From: Jacaranda mimosifolia
Taxonomy: Eukaryota > Streptophyta > Magnoliopsida > Lamiales > Bignoniaceae
NCBI GenBank assembly: GCA_018894105.1
Contig: CM032125.1
Coordinates: 31,481,032-31,545,031 of the forward strand
Reading direction: 5' to 3'
Length of the DNA: 64,000 nt
The number at the start of each line of letters is the position of its first letter. The stretch's first letter is position 1. Below are positions 22,016 to 33,995 of this stretch, in pieces. The position numbers and the translations under genes are program-made. The notes beneath the pieces were generated by a model. It searched no databases and had not been told where the DNA came from. It saw only the letters and a program-made list of their open reading frames with translations.

Positions 22016-25000
22016 ATGTTTCCTAATTTAGAACACAGTGACGATCTGCTTTTCCAGGGGCTTTCAGCTCCTGAACCAGATGTTCTTGTGGATCATACTT
22101 TTCTGGAGAACAGTAACCTTATAACCAATAAGAGGCACAAAAGATCAAAGTCAGACTTCAAAGAAAACAAACATATTGAAGAGACAACCAAAGACTGCAA
22201 TATTATAAGGAAAGTTAGGCACAGAGATATTGAGAAGCAAAGAAGGAAAGAAATGGCTACTCTTTATTCTTCCCTCAGATCGCTTCTTCCTCTTGCACAC
22301 GTAAAGGTAAGTACAAGCATATTTAAATATAGCCCTTTTTCCTCCTAATTCTCCTTTCTGGAAATTTTGTAAAGTTAATTTTGACGTTGTTTGTTAAATT
22401 TTTTTTTAAAATCTTATGAAATTCTAAATCTTATAAAATATTTTTGGAGCTGGTGGGAAAATTGTAAAAATAAGAATGTAAACAAAGCCATTTTGCAAAA
22501 AATGATCGGAATTGAGGCCGTGGCAAAACTGGGGCCATAACTATAAAAAGATCAGAAAAAAAATGACAAGGCTGGCTGAAAAAACACAATCAGCGGCGGA
22601 ATATGCTTATGTGGTACTTGGTTGGCACAATTTCATGCATGGTCATGTGTCACGTATATTTTGATGAAGAAAAATTGCGAAAATAAGATAATAAGTGAAG
22701 CCACTTTGCAAAAGAGGATTAGAATTAAGAAGCAATAAAAAAGATAACCAAATTTAAAAAGCAGCAAAAAAGATAGGACATAAAACTAAAACAAGGAGCA
22801 ACATAATTTTCACTCGATGCAAACTTGTTAATTATCACCTGATTTTGCATCAATATTAATCATTTTTAGATGAACCGGTTGAATTTTGTAGCATTCCAGT
22901 ATCATAAATTTTCATTTGGTTTTGTAGCAATAGTCGCTTCAGATCGGACAAATCTCATAGCATTCCGATGTCATCAATTTTTGTCTTATTTTTTGCTGCT
23001 TAATGTTTTCTATGTGGTTATCTTTTTTGTTGCTGTTTAATCTTCTACTTCTTAATATTGACTCTTTCGCAAAATGGTCTTGCTTATAGTCATATTTTTG
23101 TAATTTTTCCTTTATCAAAATGCACGTGACACATGAGGCACATAATTACACCAATTAGGGGTGTTCATTGGATAAATCCAATTCAATAAAATCGACGATC
23201 CAAATCAAACCAATCTAAATGGTTTGGGTTGGGTCGAGTAATCGGGTTTGATTAGGTAAAATATGATCAAATTCGATTATATTTGATTTGATTCTCGAAT
23301 TTCATATTCACTTACCCGACCCGACCCTACCCTACCAGATGATTTAATTAAAATAAATAATAATTTATTTTTTATATTATGACTTTTGTTATTTATATTT
23401 ATATTTAATGTTCAACTTAGATTTGAATTTGGGATTTTACATTGTCAATTATGGCTTGTGGTAAAGAATGAGATAATTTATAACAATTATGACTTGTGGT
23501 GCCCAGGTGCAATACTGTGTGCTTTTTGAGTTTTCATAAATATTTTGAGAATAATTTGATTGTCTTGATCGAATTAAACTATGCTAATGTTGTTTATTTA
23601 GGCTATCTATTTAGTTTTAATTTAGATACAGTTGAAGTTTGCCAATTTTTTCCTAGTTAAATAATTAAAGAAACTGCAACTGGTGCTTGCGTCTTCTTCT
23701 TCTTCTTCTTTTTCTCCTGACCCCAATTACCCAAACTGAACCAATCCAATTGGTTTGGTTCGGGTTTAGAAATTAAAATTACAAAACCCGAACCAATCCA
23801 ATTCAATTAAAAATGATCGGTTTGGATTCATTTTCTCCTCAAACCTAAACCAACCTAATCCGTGAACACCTCTAACGCCAGTGAAGTGCAACGCAAGCAT
23901 ATTCTGGCACTGATTGTGGTTTTTGGTGAGCTGACTATGCTTTCTAGCGAGCCTTGTCCTTTTTTTTTATAGTTACAGTCTATCTAATTTTGTCACGGCC
24001 TTAATTACAATCCTAGATCTTTCACAAAATGGCTTTATTTACTGTCCTATTTTTGTAATTTTTCCTAGAGCTAATAAATTATTATATCTTATTTTGAAAA
24101 TAAGCTCTTGAAACATTTGGATAAAATAAAGGGTGAATTACGGCTATCCCCCCTGAGGTTTGGCTTAATTACAAAAAAAACCTTCATTGTTTTGAAAATT
24201 ACAAATACCCCCTGAACTTAATCGCCGTCCAACATTTCAGCCTAGCCGTTAGGGTTCTGTTGTATAGCCGTTAAAAAATTTGGGTAAAATTCCAAAAATA
24301 CCCTTAGGCTAACTGATGGCATCTTTGGCCTGGTTTGACTTTTTTTAGTGGACAAAAATACCCTCAGGGGTGCAACGCAAGCATATTCTAACGCTGATTG
24401 TGGTTTTTGGTGAGTTGACTATGCTTTCTAGCGAGCCTTGTCCTTTTTTTTTTTTTTTTATAGTTATAGTCAATCTAATTGTCACGGCCTTAATTATGAT
24501 CGTCTTTCGCAAAATGGCTTTATTTACTGTCCTATTTTTGTAATTTTTCCTAGAGTTGATAATTAATATATCTTATTTTGAAAATAAGCTCTAGAAATAT
24601 TTGAATAAAATAAAATTTTGAAAGTTATAAAATATTAGTAATGATAATTTTGTAAAACAATATAGTTAATAAAGAAGTTTGTTTCTAACTTTTTTTATCA
24701 TGCATCTTATATATTTTCAAACATCAATTCTTTAACATGTAATTTTGAGCAGCTTATAACCTCATCCAAATACCCTCATCTTAATTTGTACTAATGATCA
24801 TCTTCAATCATACAATATTTTAGGGAAAACGCTCGACCTCTGATCATATGCTTGGGGCAATGAACTACATAAAACAATTGGAAAGGAATACCAAAGAGTT
24901 ACAAATGCGAAGAGATAAGCTAAAAGATTTGCCTAATTCATCAGCTGGCAGCTCCAGAAATGGAAGTTCAATTAATAATGACAAGTTGCCAAATTGTGTA

Positions 25001-25318
25001 ACTGTGAATTCTTGCAAGGATGGAGTTGAGATTTTAATCAGCCGTGGGATCAAAGAGGAAGACATGTTTCCTCTATCAAGAGTTCTAAGGGAATTGCCTG
25101 AGATAGGATTCAATATTATCAGCTGTATTTCTACTAAAGCCAATGAGAGATTTTCCTGCATAATCCAATCCAAGGTATGAGATTAGGTTTGTCAATTTAT
25201 GGATTTAATCATTTACTTTTAAGACTCATTTGATCACCATTTGCAGGTCAATGGTCTGACATTTATTAATTTGTCTGAGCTGCAACAAAGAGTGATCAGT
25301 GTGATCAAGTTCGATTGA
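22016..25318 (+). CDS. bHLH transcription factor gene D (type 1), intact
   Basis: A complete 237-residue bHLH protein, expected to bind E-box DNA as a dimer in the nucleus. Exons are 22016-22306 (97 codons), 24824-25174 (117 codons) and 25247-25318 (23 codons plus TGA); all junctions are GT-AG and phase 0. The basic region [20 protein letters not shown] has H69, E73 and R77. Helix 1 continues to SLRSLLPL, the loop spans the intron, and helix 2 is TSDHMLGAMNYIKQLERN. A polar linker rich in S and N follows, then an ACT-like domain from [19 protein letters not shown] to the end. The ATG at 22016 is the first in the leader. It has about 19 more N-terminal residues than gene C and is clearly more diverged, so it is not part of the recent duplication. 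Intron 1 (2517 bp) is swollen by transposons. Confidence 0.9.
22455..23110. mobile_element. MULE/MITE-like element in intron 1 of gene D
   Basis: The left end GGGAAAATTGTAAAAATA and the inverted right end GGAAAAATTACAAAAATA pair, followed by a shared CCATTTTGC block about 40 bp in. An extra internal copy of the end lies near 22670, suggesting nesting. It has no coding sequence and no clear target duplication. It is related to 48446-48783. Confidence 0.5.
23156..23874. mobile_element. Non-autonomous hAT element in intron 1 of gene D
   Basis: The ends are TAGGGGTGTTCATTGGAT and, inverted, TTAGAGGTGTTCACGGAT (offset by one base). Flanks ACACCAAT and ACGCCAGT match at six of eight positions, both differences being transitions. 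It is 719 bp, non-coding, and in a different family from the TAGGGCTG-type hATs. Confidence 0.7.
23884..24620. repeat. Direct repeat (~250 bp x2) around a ~235-bp insert, gene D intron 1
   Basis: GTGCAACGCAAGCATATTCT at about 23886 recurs at about 24370, and similarity runs through TTTTTGTAATTTTTCCTAGAG to AAAATAAGCTCT. Between them is a block with CCCCCTGAGGTTTGGCTTA typical of another dispersed plant repeat. The pattern suggests a tandem duplication of about 484 bp. The units belong to the same family as 22455-23110. Confidence 0.55.
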
Positions 25319-25676
25319 AATCTTTTGAGTTAGCTGTCAAGGGAATAATTCCAGATTGATTAGAGCCTGAAGAATTTCCTTAACTTGGGGCCGTTTGTTT
25401 TTATTTTCAGTTTTCAACATGTTTTAAAATCTGAATAATTAGTTATAATTTCAGCAATGAAAATAAAATTGTATTTAAGTGTTACGTCTTAAAATAATGA
25501 GTAGAGTATATATGTGTAGAGATGAAAATTTAAAATTTGTCAATTTTTTTTTCCTTTTTTGTCAATTTTAAAATTTGATTTGAATTTGATTTGATTATTA
25601 AATGAACCGACCTTTAATTAAATTGAATTGACCACAAGTTGAACTCCAGTAATTTGATATAATACACACAATTTAT
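25319..25676. other. 3' flank of gene D
   Basis: The first ~70 bp match the 3' flanks of A and C (AATCTTTT, GGGAATAAT, then a cluster around AAGCTTGAA/GAGCCTGAA). After that come a short MITE-like stretch and AT-rich DNA up to the LTR insertion. No gene. Confidence 0.4.
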
Positions 25677-25810
25677 TGTAACGCCCCGACATTTAGAGTG
25701 GTATTTAGAAAATATTAAGGATTAACTTAAATGGAAAAAAAAGGAGCAAGAAAAGAAAAGCAGAATTTAGAATTTAATTAATTAAACTCTAACATTAAGA
25801 GCTGATGAAA

Positions 25811-25998
<188 letters not shown>

Positions 25999-27512
25999 TC
26001 AGAATGAACCTTGGATAAAATCATACCTAAATTAATTGGGTCCTAGTTTGATATTAGAAAATTGAAAGGATCGAAAAATTAATAAAGTTGGACTCAATTG
26101 CAAGAATTAATTAAAAGGCTAGACAGGGTCAATGTGTGAATAAAGGTAGTTGGAGGAGTGTATTGGAAGACTGAGGGGCTAATGTTTGGCACTCAGAAAC
26201 TTGGGGGACCAAACTAAAAGATGAGGGAAGGATCTGAGGCTGAAATGCGATTTTGGAAAAAATGAAAAATATAAAAGAAAGCTCCCTCATTTTCATCTAA
26301 TTCTAACATGCATACACAACTCATCCTTCTCCACCCTTCACCGTCACCACATTCTGGTCTATTAGGCTCCTGCTCTAGCAGCGGCGGACGTCGTTGTTGC
26401 GGTGGCGCATGTACAGTAACATAAAATTTTGATTTCGAGCTCGTTCTTGCTGATTTTGGGCTCTGAATTGGACTCGATCTGATCCAATTTGGTAATTTTC
26501 GGCTACTGAGTCATTAATTTGCTTAATTATTGATTTGATTCGATTGTGAATTGATTAATAACGAAAACATAAATTGAATTTATATATTAAGATCATGATT
26601 AACCAAAATTTGATAATAAATTAAGATTCTTGATCTTAGATTAATGAAGACCCTATTGGACATAGTAAGTCAGAGTGACTTAAGTTAGAAAAATACAATT
26701 AAGTTGTTATGAAATAAATTAGTTATAATGATTGTCACTCTAGGAATTAATTCATATATATATATATATATATTAAAATATTGGTTAGAGTTAAACATAA
26801 TTGGGACATGTTGCATTGGATGTGGACATGTTATTATTCCTAATAGTTAAATCCCTAATAATTGGGTAATGGAAGGACTAAATAATCAAAATAGGTATTT
26901 CATCAAATTAAAATACATGAACTTAAATGAATCATTGAGACCCTTTGGTATAATTGAGAGGCCATAAGTTGAATTCTGTAATATTATATGGTAACGAACC
27001 ATTACTGTTAAGGCTTTTTGAACCAGAATATAACTAAGTCAAATAATGTTGCAAAAGAAAGGAAATATTGTCTCTAGACACCTAAGTATTTGATGGGATT
27101 ATGATTATGTAGGATCACATCTCAAGTATTTTAATGTTAGATTGAGATTTAAGAAAGGTAAATAAATTAAAAAAAAACAATCTCGTACTAAGCCTCGATA
27201 CGGACCAATATAATATGTTAACCAATATATCAGACATTAAGTCAGCTGGTGAGATTTAGTGGGATTGTTGAGGACACTGGCATGAAATTGGGTATGCTCG
27301 AACTAATTGATTAGGCATCTTGATATAGAAACAAGATTACGAAATACAACAAGTTTAGAATACATTAAGCACTAAATTATAATACGAACACTAGGTAAAT
27401 AGATGTTAAGTGATTTAAAGATTTAACATGATAATGATTCTAGTCATCTTACGATAAATTCTTGAGTTGATTAGAAAACAAGGATGTGAGCCACCCAAAT
27501 GACTAGGGGAGT

Positions 27513-30308
27513 GTAGCACCCCTCCTCAGGATGACACCTCAGTCAAGGCACCACACAGATTCAATCTTAAATATCAGAGTCGCAATCTAACAAAAGGCCC
27601 ATAAGTCTATTTCACACATATTCTAAAATCACATTCAATCTCATCCATCAGTTCTAAACCACAATTTTCGAAGTAAACACCTACTAAACTTCATAATATT
27701 AATACCTTACGGCATAACACATTAGAGCCTTATAATTACAATCATACCTATCACAACATTTCTAAGGTTTCATTCCGAATACAATACATCATAACTTATA
27801 TTCTGTACAATCTTCAAAAGGAAATCGAATACATTTCTTCCCAGCTCAATCTCGAACCATCTCTTCCCTGTTTGATATCATAAAGTACAGGGAGGTAAGC
27901 CCAAAGACTTAGTGAGGAATACATAAGGGATTTATCGAGGATGATTCGACTCGACAAATCATAATATAAACGAACAAATCATATAAATACAGAAACAGAT
28001 AGTACCGATAAGCAAACAGGAAACTCTCCTGCCTTATGGCTCCAAGATCGGATGCCAGACAAACAGAAACAATCAAACAGATCAAACCCAAAGTATATGC
28101 ACTCAAAGGATAGTCTAAGACGTGCATTGCCGATTCACCTTATACCAGACAAACATATCACATAAGCGTAACAGCTTGGTATATGGCAGATGCCCATACA
28201 AACTGTATAGCGCACCGCCGATGCCCAGGGGAAGTCCCTAGCACACCATCGATACCTAGGGGGAGTCCCTAGCGTATCGTTGACACCAAGGGGGAGTCCC
28301 TTGCATGCCTCACATAACCAAACAGATCGCCCGGATCGGCCCTTGGCCTCATAATCACCATACAAATAATCGAATTAACCGCTTATGCAGATGCCCAAGA
28401 GAAGTCCCTAGCACATTGTCGGTTTCAGACAGAACAGATCATAGCAGACAGAAACAATGCCGATCAGGCAACAGATAACAGTAACATATACTGATATGCC
28501 AGCATGGCCAAAATACAGATCAGATAACAGAAATGCCGACAAGGCAATAGATACAAAGCAGATCAGAACTGATAACAGACAAAATTCTGGGCGCCAGAAC
28601 AGACAGAAACAGACATAACCCTCATAGGGGTATTCAGAACAAAATCAAATAACAAACAGAAACCAAACACGGTTCTGAGTAACATACAGAAACAGTAAAC
28701 CCACACAGGGGTTAATTTCAATAACATATAGCTCAATAGGGTGCCAAATTGGCAGAACCTCATAGGTAGAGCAAGTACTAAGAGCGATAGATCCTCACCT
28801 TATACCCAGTCAATCAGATATATAGTTATTGCTCGTCACCAGCCAAATCTCCGTCACCTAATTCACAAAATAATTCATAATTAAAGTTCGATCGATTCTA
28901 CTAACCTTATTCGTTATCGAAACTTAATATTTCCCAAAATTACCAAATAAATCTTATTTAAGTCCAAATTTATATAAATCAATCAAACTAACTTAATCTT
29001 ATCAACTATTAATAATTTAATATTTAAAATCTTAAATTCCTATTTTATAATAATCTATAATTAACTCAAACCCACAAAGTGTCACTAATTAAATCTTACA
29101 AAATCTTATATAACTCAATTCAACCTCCAACTACATAATATTCCATGCTTAATCTAACAATTATCTCCAAAATTATTAATATGCCATCAAAATCTAAAAA
29201 TTCCTCTATATATATAATACATAATCATATAATAACACCACCTAAAGTCCATAATTAAATCACTTATCATCCTAACTCATACATATACCTTGCATGAATA
29301 TATATAATACCTAAAAATATAATTATCAAAACCTAACAAAATTCATAACTCACTAACTAATGCCCGAATTCAAAAATGGACTATACCGTCACGACCGTTG
29401 GAACAAGGAGATAATTCTACTCCTAAGTCTCCGGAGCGCCGCCGTTGCCGGCCGCCATCCGCCGCTGCCTGAATATGGACACTTTACACCATTCTCTTCC
29501 TTACACCCTCCTGAACAATAATATCCGGTTAGTTTTTAGTTATACTGCTCCTATTTGCTGGAAAACACCAAAAATAGCCCCAAACTCACCTTGCTCCGCC
29601 GCCACTGTTCAGCTCCTCCGTTCACTGCTGTTCGCTGCCGAAAACCGCCATAAAACCTTATATTCTGCTTCTACTCCTCCCTAGCTACACAACCATACCC
29701 TTCATCGCAGGTTTCAGGGCTTGGAGATGAGTACCCAAAGTTAACCAAGGAAATGGGTTTCTTCATGGTGCTTCTCCGTCCACCTTCAACCACTGTACAT
29801 GGCTGCCATCTTGTGGCCTAAAAATGGTGAGGGAGGTGGTGGTAAGGTGTGATGAAGAAATGGATGCTTGGTGGTGAAGCTCTTGCTCGGTTGAAAGAGA
29901 GAAGAAAGTTGGCAGTTGAAGAAAGAAAAATGGAAAGAAAATGAAGAAAAAGGAAGAAATGAAGTTGAAGTCAAAATAGCATTAATTTTGACTTGATGTA
30001 AGCATGGAACAAGAATGGAGCAAGCATGGTAGAGGTATGGTTTCGGTTGACTTCATCCATGCTTTCATTTTCATATATATATATATATATTTTCAATTAA
30101 GTCCCTAGATTTATAGGATCTCTCAATTGAGTCCTCAAAATAAACGAAATACATTTTCGATCCCAAAAATCTTGTAAAATATAAATTGAATCTTATATAA
30201 TTTATATCATGATTAAATAATTCAAAATTCTAATCGAATAACTAAAATTAACTGATAAAATAAATAATAATAATTTTAACAAATATATAAAATTTCGGGG
30301 TCGTTACA
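27513..30308 (-). mobile_element. Nested solo long LTR (~2.8 kb)
   Basis: It starts TGTAGCACCCCTCC and ends GGGGTCGTTACA. GGGAG is directly repeated at 27508-27512 and 30309-30313, a perfect 5-bp target duplication inside the LTR at 25677-31855. It shares motifs with 15852-18820 (for example AGTGAGG, CCTCATAGG, CCCTCA). No internal coding region or second LTR is present. Open frames near 29445 are within the GC-rich LTR part and show no domain. Confidence 0.75.
28196..28310. repeat. Short tandem repeats around GGGGAGTCCCT
   Basis: Three ~48-bp units, each carrying GG(G/A)GAAGTCCCTAGC- or GGGGGAGTCCCT-type motifs followed by GCA or GCG and ATCG. A further partial unit is near 28395. The element's own insertion site in the outer LTR has the same GGGGAGTCCCTTTGCAT motif. 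Confidence 0.6.
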
Positions 30309-31860
30309 GGGAGTCCCTTTGCATCCGTCAGGTGAGTTTTATATTCGCTAATATGAGATTTTCTTGCCGGGGAAAGAACCTATATGTTATATTTATGACT
30401 ATAGTTGCATAATCATTGATACATGTTTTCATGGTATTTTAATTATGATAAATACTTCATATATATTTGAAAGTTGAAATTTGCATATTTTTCTCGAGAA
30501 ATGTCCTCTCTAAAAGATTGGCTTCTCGGTTGTTAAACCTATAAAATGTGATTTGATATTTGGAACAATCACATTGCCACAATTTGATTTTGTAATGAAG
30601 TTCAGTTATAGTATTTCCAATTCTAATTATAGTGTTGATTTTATATGTGGCGAATGTGTTATAAGATGAAACTCTTGGAAAGTTCAGACCCTGAGGGACG
30701 CCATGGGAAGTTGCCTTGGATTAGACTTCGAAAGACGACCGGACAGAAGGGACTAACGGTGATGATGTCCCAGCTTGTACCCATTCACGATCCTGACTCG
30801 TAGGTAGTTTGAGGTAGCTGTCTGCGTGTGGCGGGATCTAGCATGCAATCAACCATGCCATATATATTAGTTATGTTTGAGCCGATCACTCGAAATCTGG
30901 AGGGATAAGGATTTTAGTATTTTCGAAATGGAGCGATAAGGTCGGAGACATCTTACAATCTTTTGTGAAAGTTATTGATACATTTTGATATTTATGTTTT
31001 GAACTTGAGTAATTTATGAAAGTTGACTAGTTGTCTGAAAACCTTGTTGATCATTAAGTTTTTCTTCTTAATTAAGGTTTAAAACTTCTTCAAGAAAAGT
31101 TTTTGAAATTGTGAAATCTCGGCACTATTATGGGACGGTGTTGATATAGAACATTTAAGATTTGAAGAAAATCCTTTTTGAATGAGAAGTAAATTATTTA
31201 TATTTTATCTGTGATCGACATAAGAATATATTTAAAGCATCCATGCATCAGCATGCAAACTCACTATCATTCGAACTTACAATTATTTCTATGTTATTTT
31301 TCCTATTCTTTACCTCAAATAGGAGCAAGTTATAGCGGGAGCTAAGCAACGTTTCACATAAGGCATACGGTTTAGTGGATGTATATAAATGTATTGGTTG
31401 TAATATACTAGAGTTGTTACGTGAATGAAATGGATAAGCTTGCAGCATGGCTTTTGTTGGTTTGAGGATAAGTTTGAACTATAGAAGGTTGTTGCTTATG
31501 AAATTTTGTTGTATTATATCTGCAAAGTGTTGATTTAAATAGGATTGGGAGTATTTTGGTAATGTTATATATGACTCATGATGTCATGAGAACGGACATA
31601 GCTTGTAAATGATTGAGGTTTATGTAATTTTGTCTCATCATGACTGCTAGGTGTTGTTGTGGGTATGTTTGAAGGAATGATGACGATATTAAGTATAACT
31701 TTTTAGGTTCTGATGATAGGTTGATTTTTGTTAAAAGTTGGTTGTTTGAATTAAATGCTTTGAATTTTGAAAGGGTTGTTTTTATCTACAGAACTTGTAT
31801 ATAGATCGAGTAGCACCTAGGATGGGAGCAGACATATCCCCGTCAGGGCGCTGTATTTAT

Positions 31861-33400
31861 TATTTTTTAATTAATAAAATCAAAGTCGAGTCAAGTTTGA
31901 AAATTTATCAAATGTTGATAACATGTGTTTTTGTTCAACTTGATTTGTTATGCACAACAAGCAGAGTTACAATAAACTTTTAATGATTGATTTTATGATC
32001 AGGGTATTTGACTAAATTTATTTAAAAGATTTTATAAGTTCTTATCTTACAAGATGTTTATAAAATTTATGAGAAGTTGGATCTTATTTTTGAAATAAGT
32101 TATGAAAGTATTTGGATAAAATAAAAATTAGAACTTATAAGATTTTAGTTATGGCATTTGTAACTAAATTGGTTAAAATTAAATGAGCCTTTCAAGATCT
32201 TGAAAATAAGTTAGCATCTCTTATCTTTTCTTTACAAGAGTTCATAAGATCTTAATATCTTATTTTAGAATTTTATAAAATACTTTTCAACATTTATAAA
32301 ATTTTAAATATCATATAAAATATTTTGATCACTAGTTTATAAGGTCATCCAATACCTTGTATGTCATGCTTCGAGTAGCTTTATTAGATTGAGAAGAAAC
32401 AAAAATTATTAAGAAAAGATTTCAGTTTCTGGCACAAGAAGAAACAAAATCTACAAAAAAGTAAATATCCAAGCCTTCAGATAAGTCCGACATATCTTTC
32501 AAAATCTCAAGAACTGATACTGGCTTTAATCAGCATTCTCTCCATTTTGATTATTTTACAGCATTAGCCAACTGTTGCGTGCTCTAGGAAGCATCTATAT
32601 ATATATATATATACACATATATATTTGTATATAGCACACTATAAGAAAGTACTCCCTTCATTAGTAAAAAATTGTGAAGAATACGGTTCTATCATAATTT
32701 GAAGATGGTTGTGATGGATTTGTAATGGATATTACGTACTAACAAATTTACAAAAGGAGCAAAAATATATTAGTAACGACACTTGTGATGGATATGAAGA
32801 GTTTATACTGATATAAATAATCTGTCACAAATTTCATAATTTTAAACATGATTTATCTATCCGTGGTGAAAATTCCATAAAAAATTAATTTTATGGTGCA
32901 CTTTATTTTTGCTGCAGAACTAATCAATGATCAAACATATACTAATGAATTTTTGAAATAAACCCATCACAAAATTATGTTTTGTGGTGGAGTTCATTAA
33001 ATTTGTGATAAATTTTATATTGGCGAAGAGGTATTTTCTTGTAGTATACATACATAGTTAATTTATGCACATATATATAATAGATTTGTGTGTGTGTTAT
33101 ATTTATTGCTTATGGCCCAAGCAAAGAGTAAAAGATTGAATAATTTTATCTTTGAAAAGTACATCTCTCCATGTTGGGAAAAAATAATAGCACAAATATT
33201 GACCAGTTATTATATAAAAATTAAATGAGCATTTAACTAGCATTCAAAATTATTATTCATGAAACATTAATTAACGATTTATAATTAATTTAGACAACTA
33301 TCACAATCTTTGGTTAATGGACATATATTTTTAAGGTACACTAAGAGATAAAATAATGTCAATAAGGGAGTACTAACTAATAACCGCAATGTGAGGTCAC
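31861..33400 (+). repeat. Diverged third copy of the bHLH-segment spacer
   Basis: Stretches at 31861-31990, 32385-32420 and 33155-33360 align in order with 5150-5290, 5326-5375 and 6590-6790 of copy 1. Shared motifs include CAACTTGATTTGTT and TTAAGAAAAGA. They lie downstream of gene D, as expected if D was part of an older copy of the same segment. No type-2 gene is visible here. Confidence 0.5.
32637..33046. mobile_element. Small CACTA-like non-autonomous element
   Basis: The ends CACTATAAGAAAGTAC and, inverted, TACTACAAGAAAATAC face each other across 410 bp containing repeated GTGATGGAT motifs. No clear 3-bp duplication is left, so the boundaries are tentative. Confidence 0.45.
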
Positions 33401-33995
33401 TGCAATTTTTTAATTTATTGATAGTAATAAAAATTAGTATTTAAAATTGTTATTGATAAATAATAATATGTATATATAGACAGTCTAATCATAATAAAAA
33501 TTTCTGGTATACTTTTCGATAAAAAAATTTATTGTTATTATAAATGATCACTAATTAATCAATAATAATATTTTTTTTTTATATTTATGCTCACACACAC
33601 TAGAAGTTCGCTAGATTCAAACATCCGACCTCATACTTTATATGTGAAACTAATGCTATCGAGCAAATGACCACTTGATATTAGTAGTAGTGATTTAAAC
33701 ATAATCATTGTATTATTTAAGTTTTAAAAATTATTATTATCTTAATGACAATTTTTATATATTATTAATTATTTTATTATTAATTTTTCTATTTCTTTTA
33801 TAGTGTTTATTGTATCTCCGTTCGAAAATCAATATTGGGTTGGTGTTTGTAGCAGTTAATTTGATGATTCTTTCGAAGTGCAATGATGAGCGTTTTAGTT
33901 CGGCAATTTATAATTTATCCAAACAACAAAAAATATTACAAAAAGTTTTATAATGTAACAAACATCAAAGATCATAAAACAGTCCGACTTCAGCT
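33401..33995. other. AT-rich region, no gene
   Basis: Repeats of TTATTATTGATAA-like motifs and a TTTTATAGTGTTT end-like motif near 33800 suggest decayed transposon sequence. Nothing coding is recognised. Confidence 0.35.

Noticed and set aside
28196..28310. CRISPR-like spaced repeat
   Set aside because: Only three imperfect units with no unique spacers, in a plant LTR; it is a short tandem repeat.
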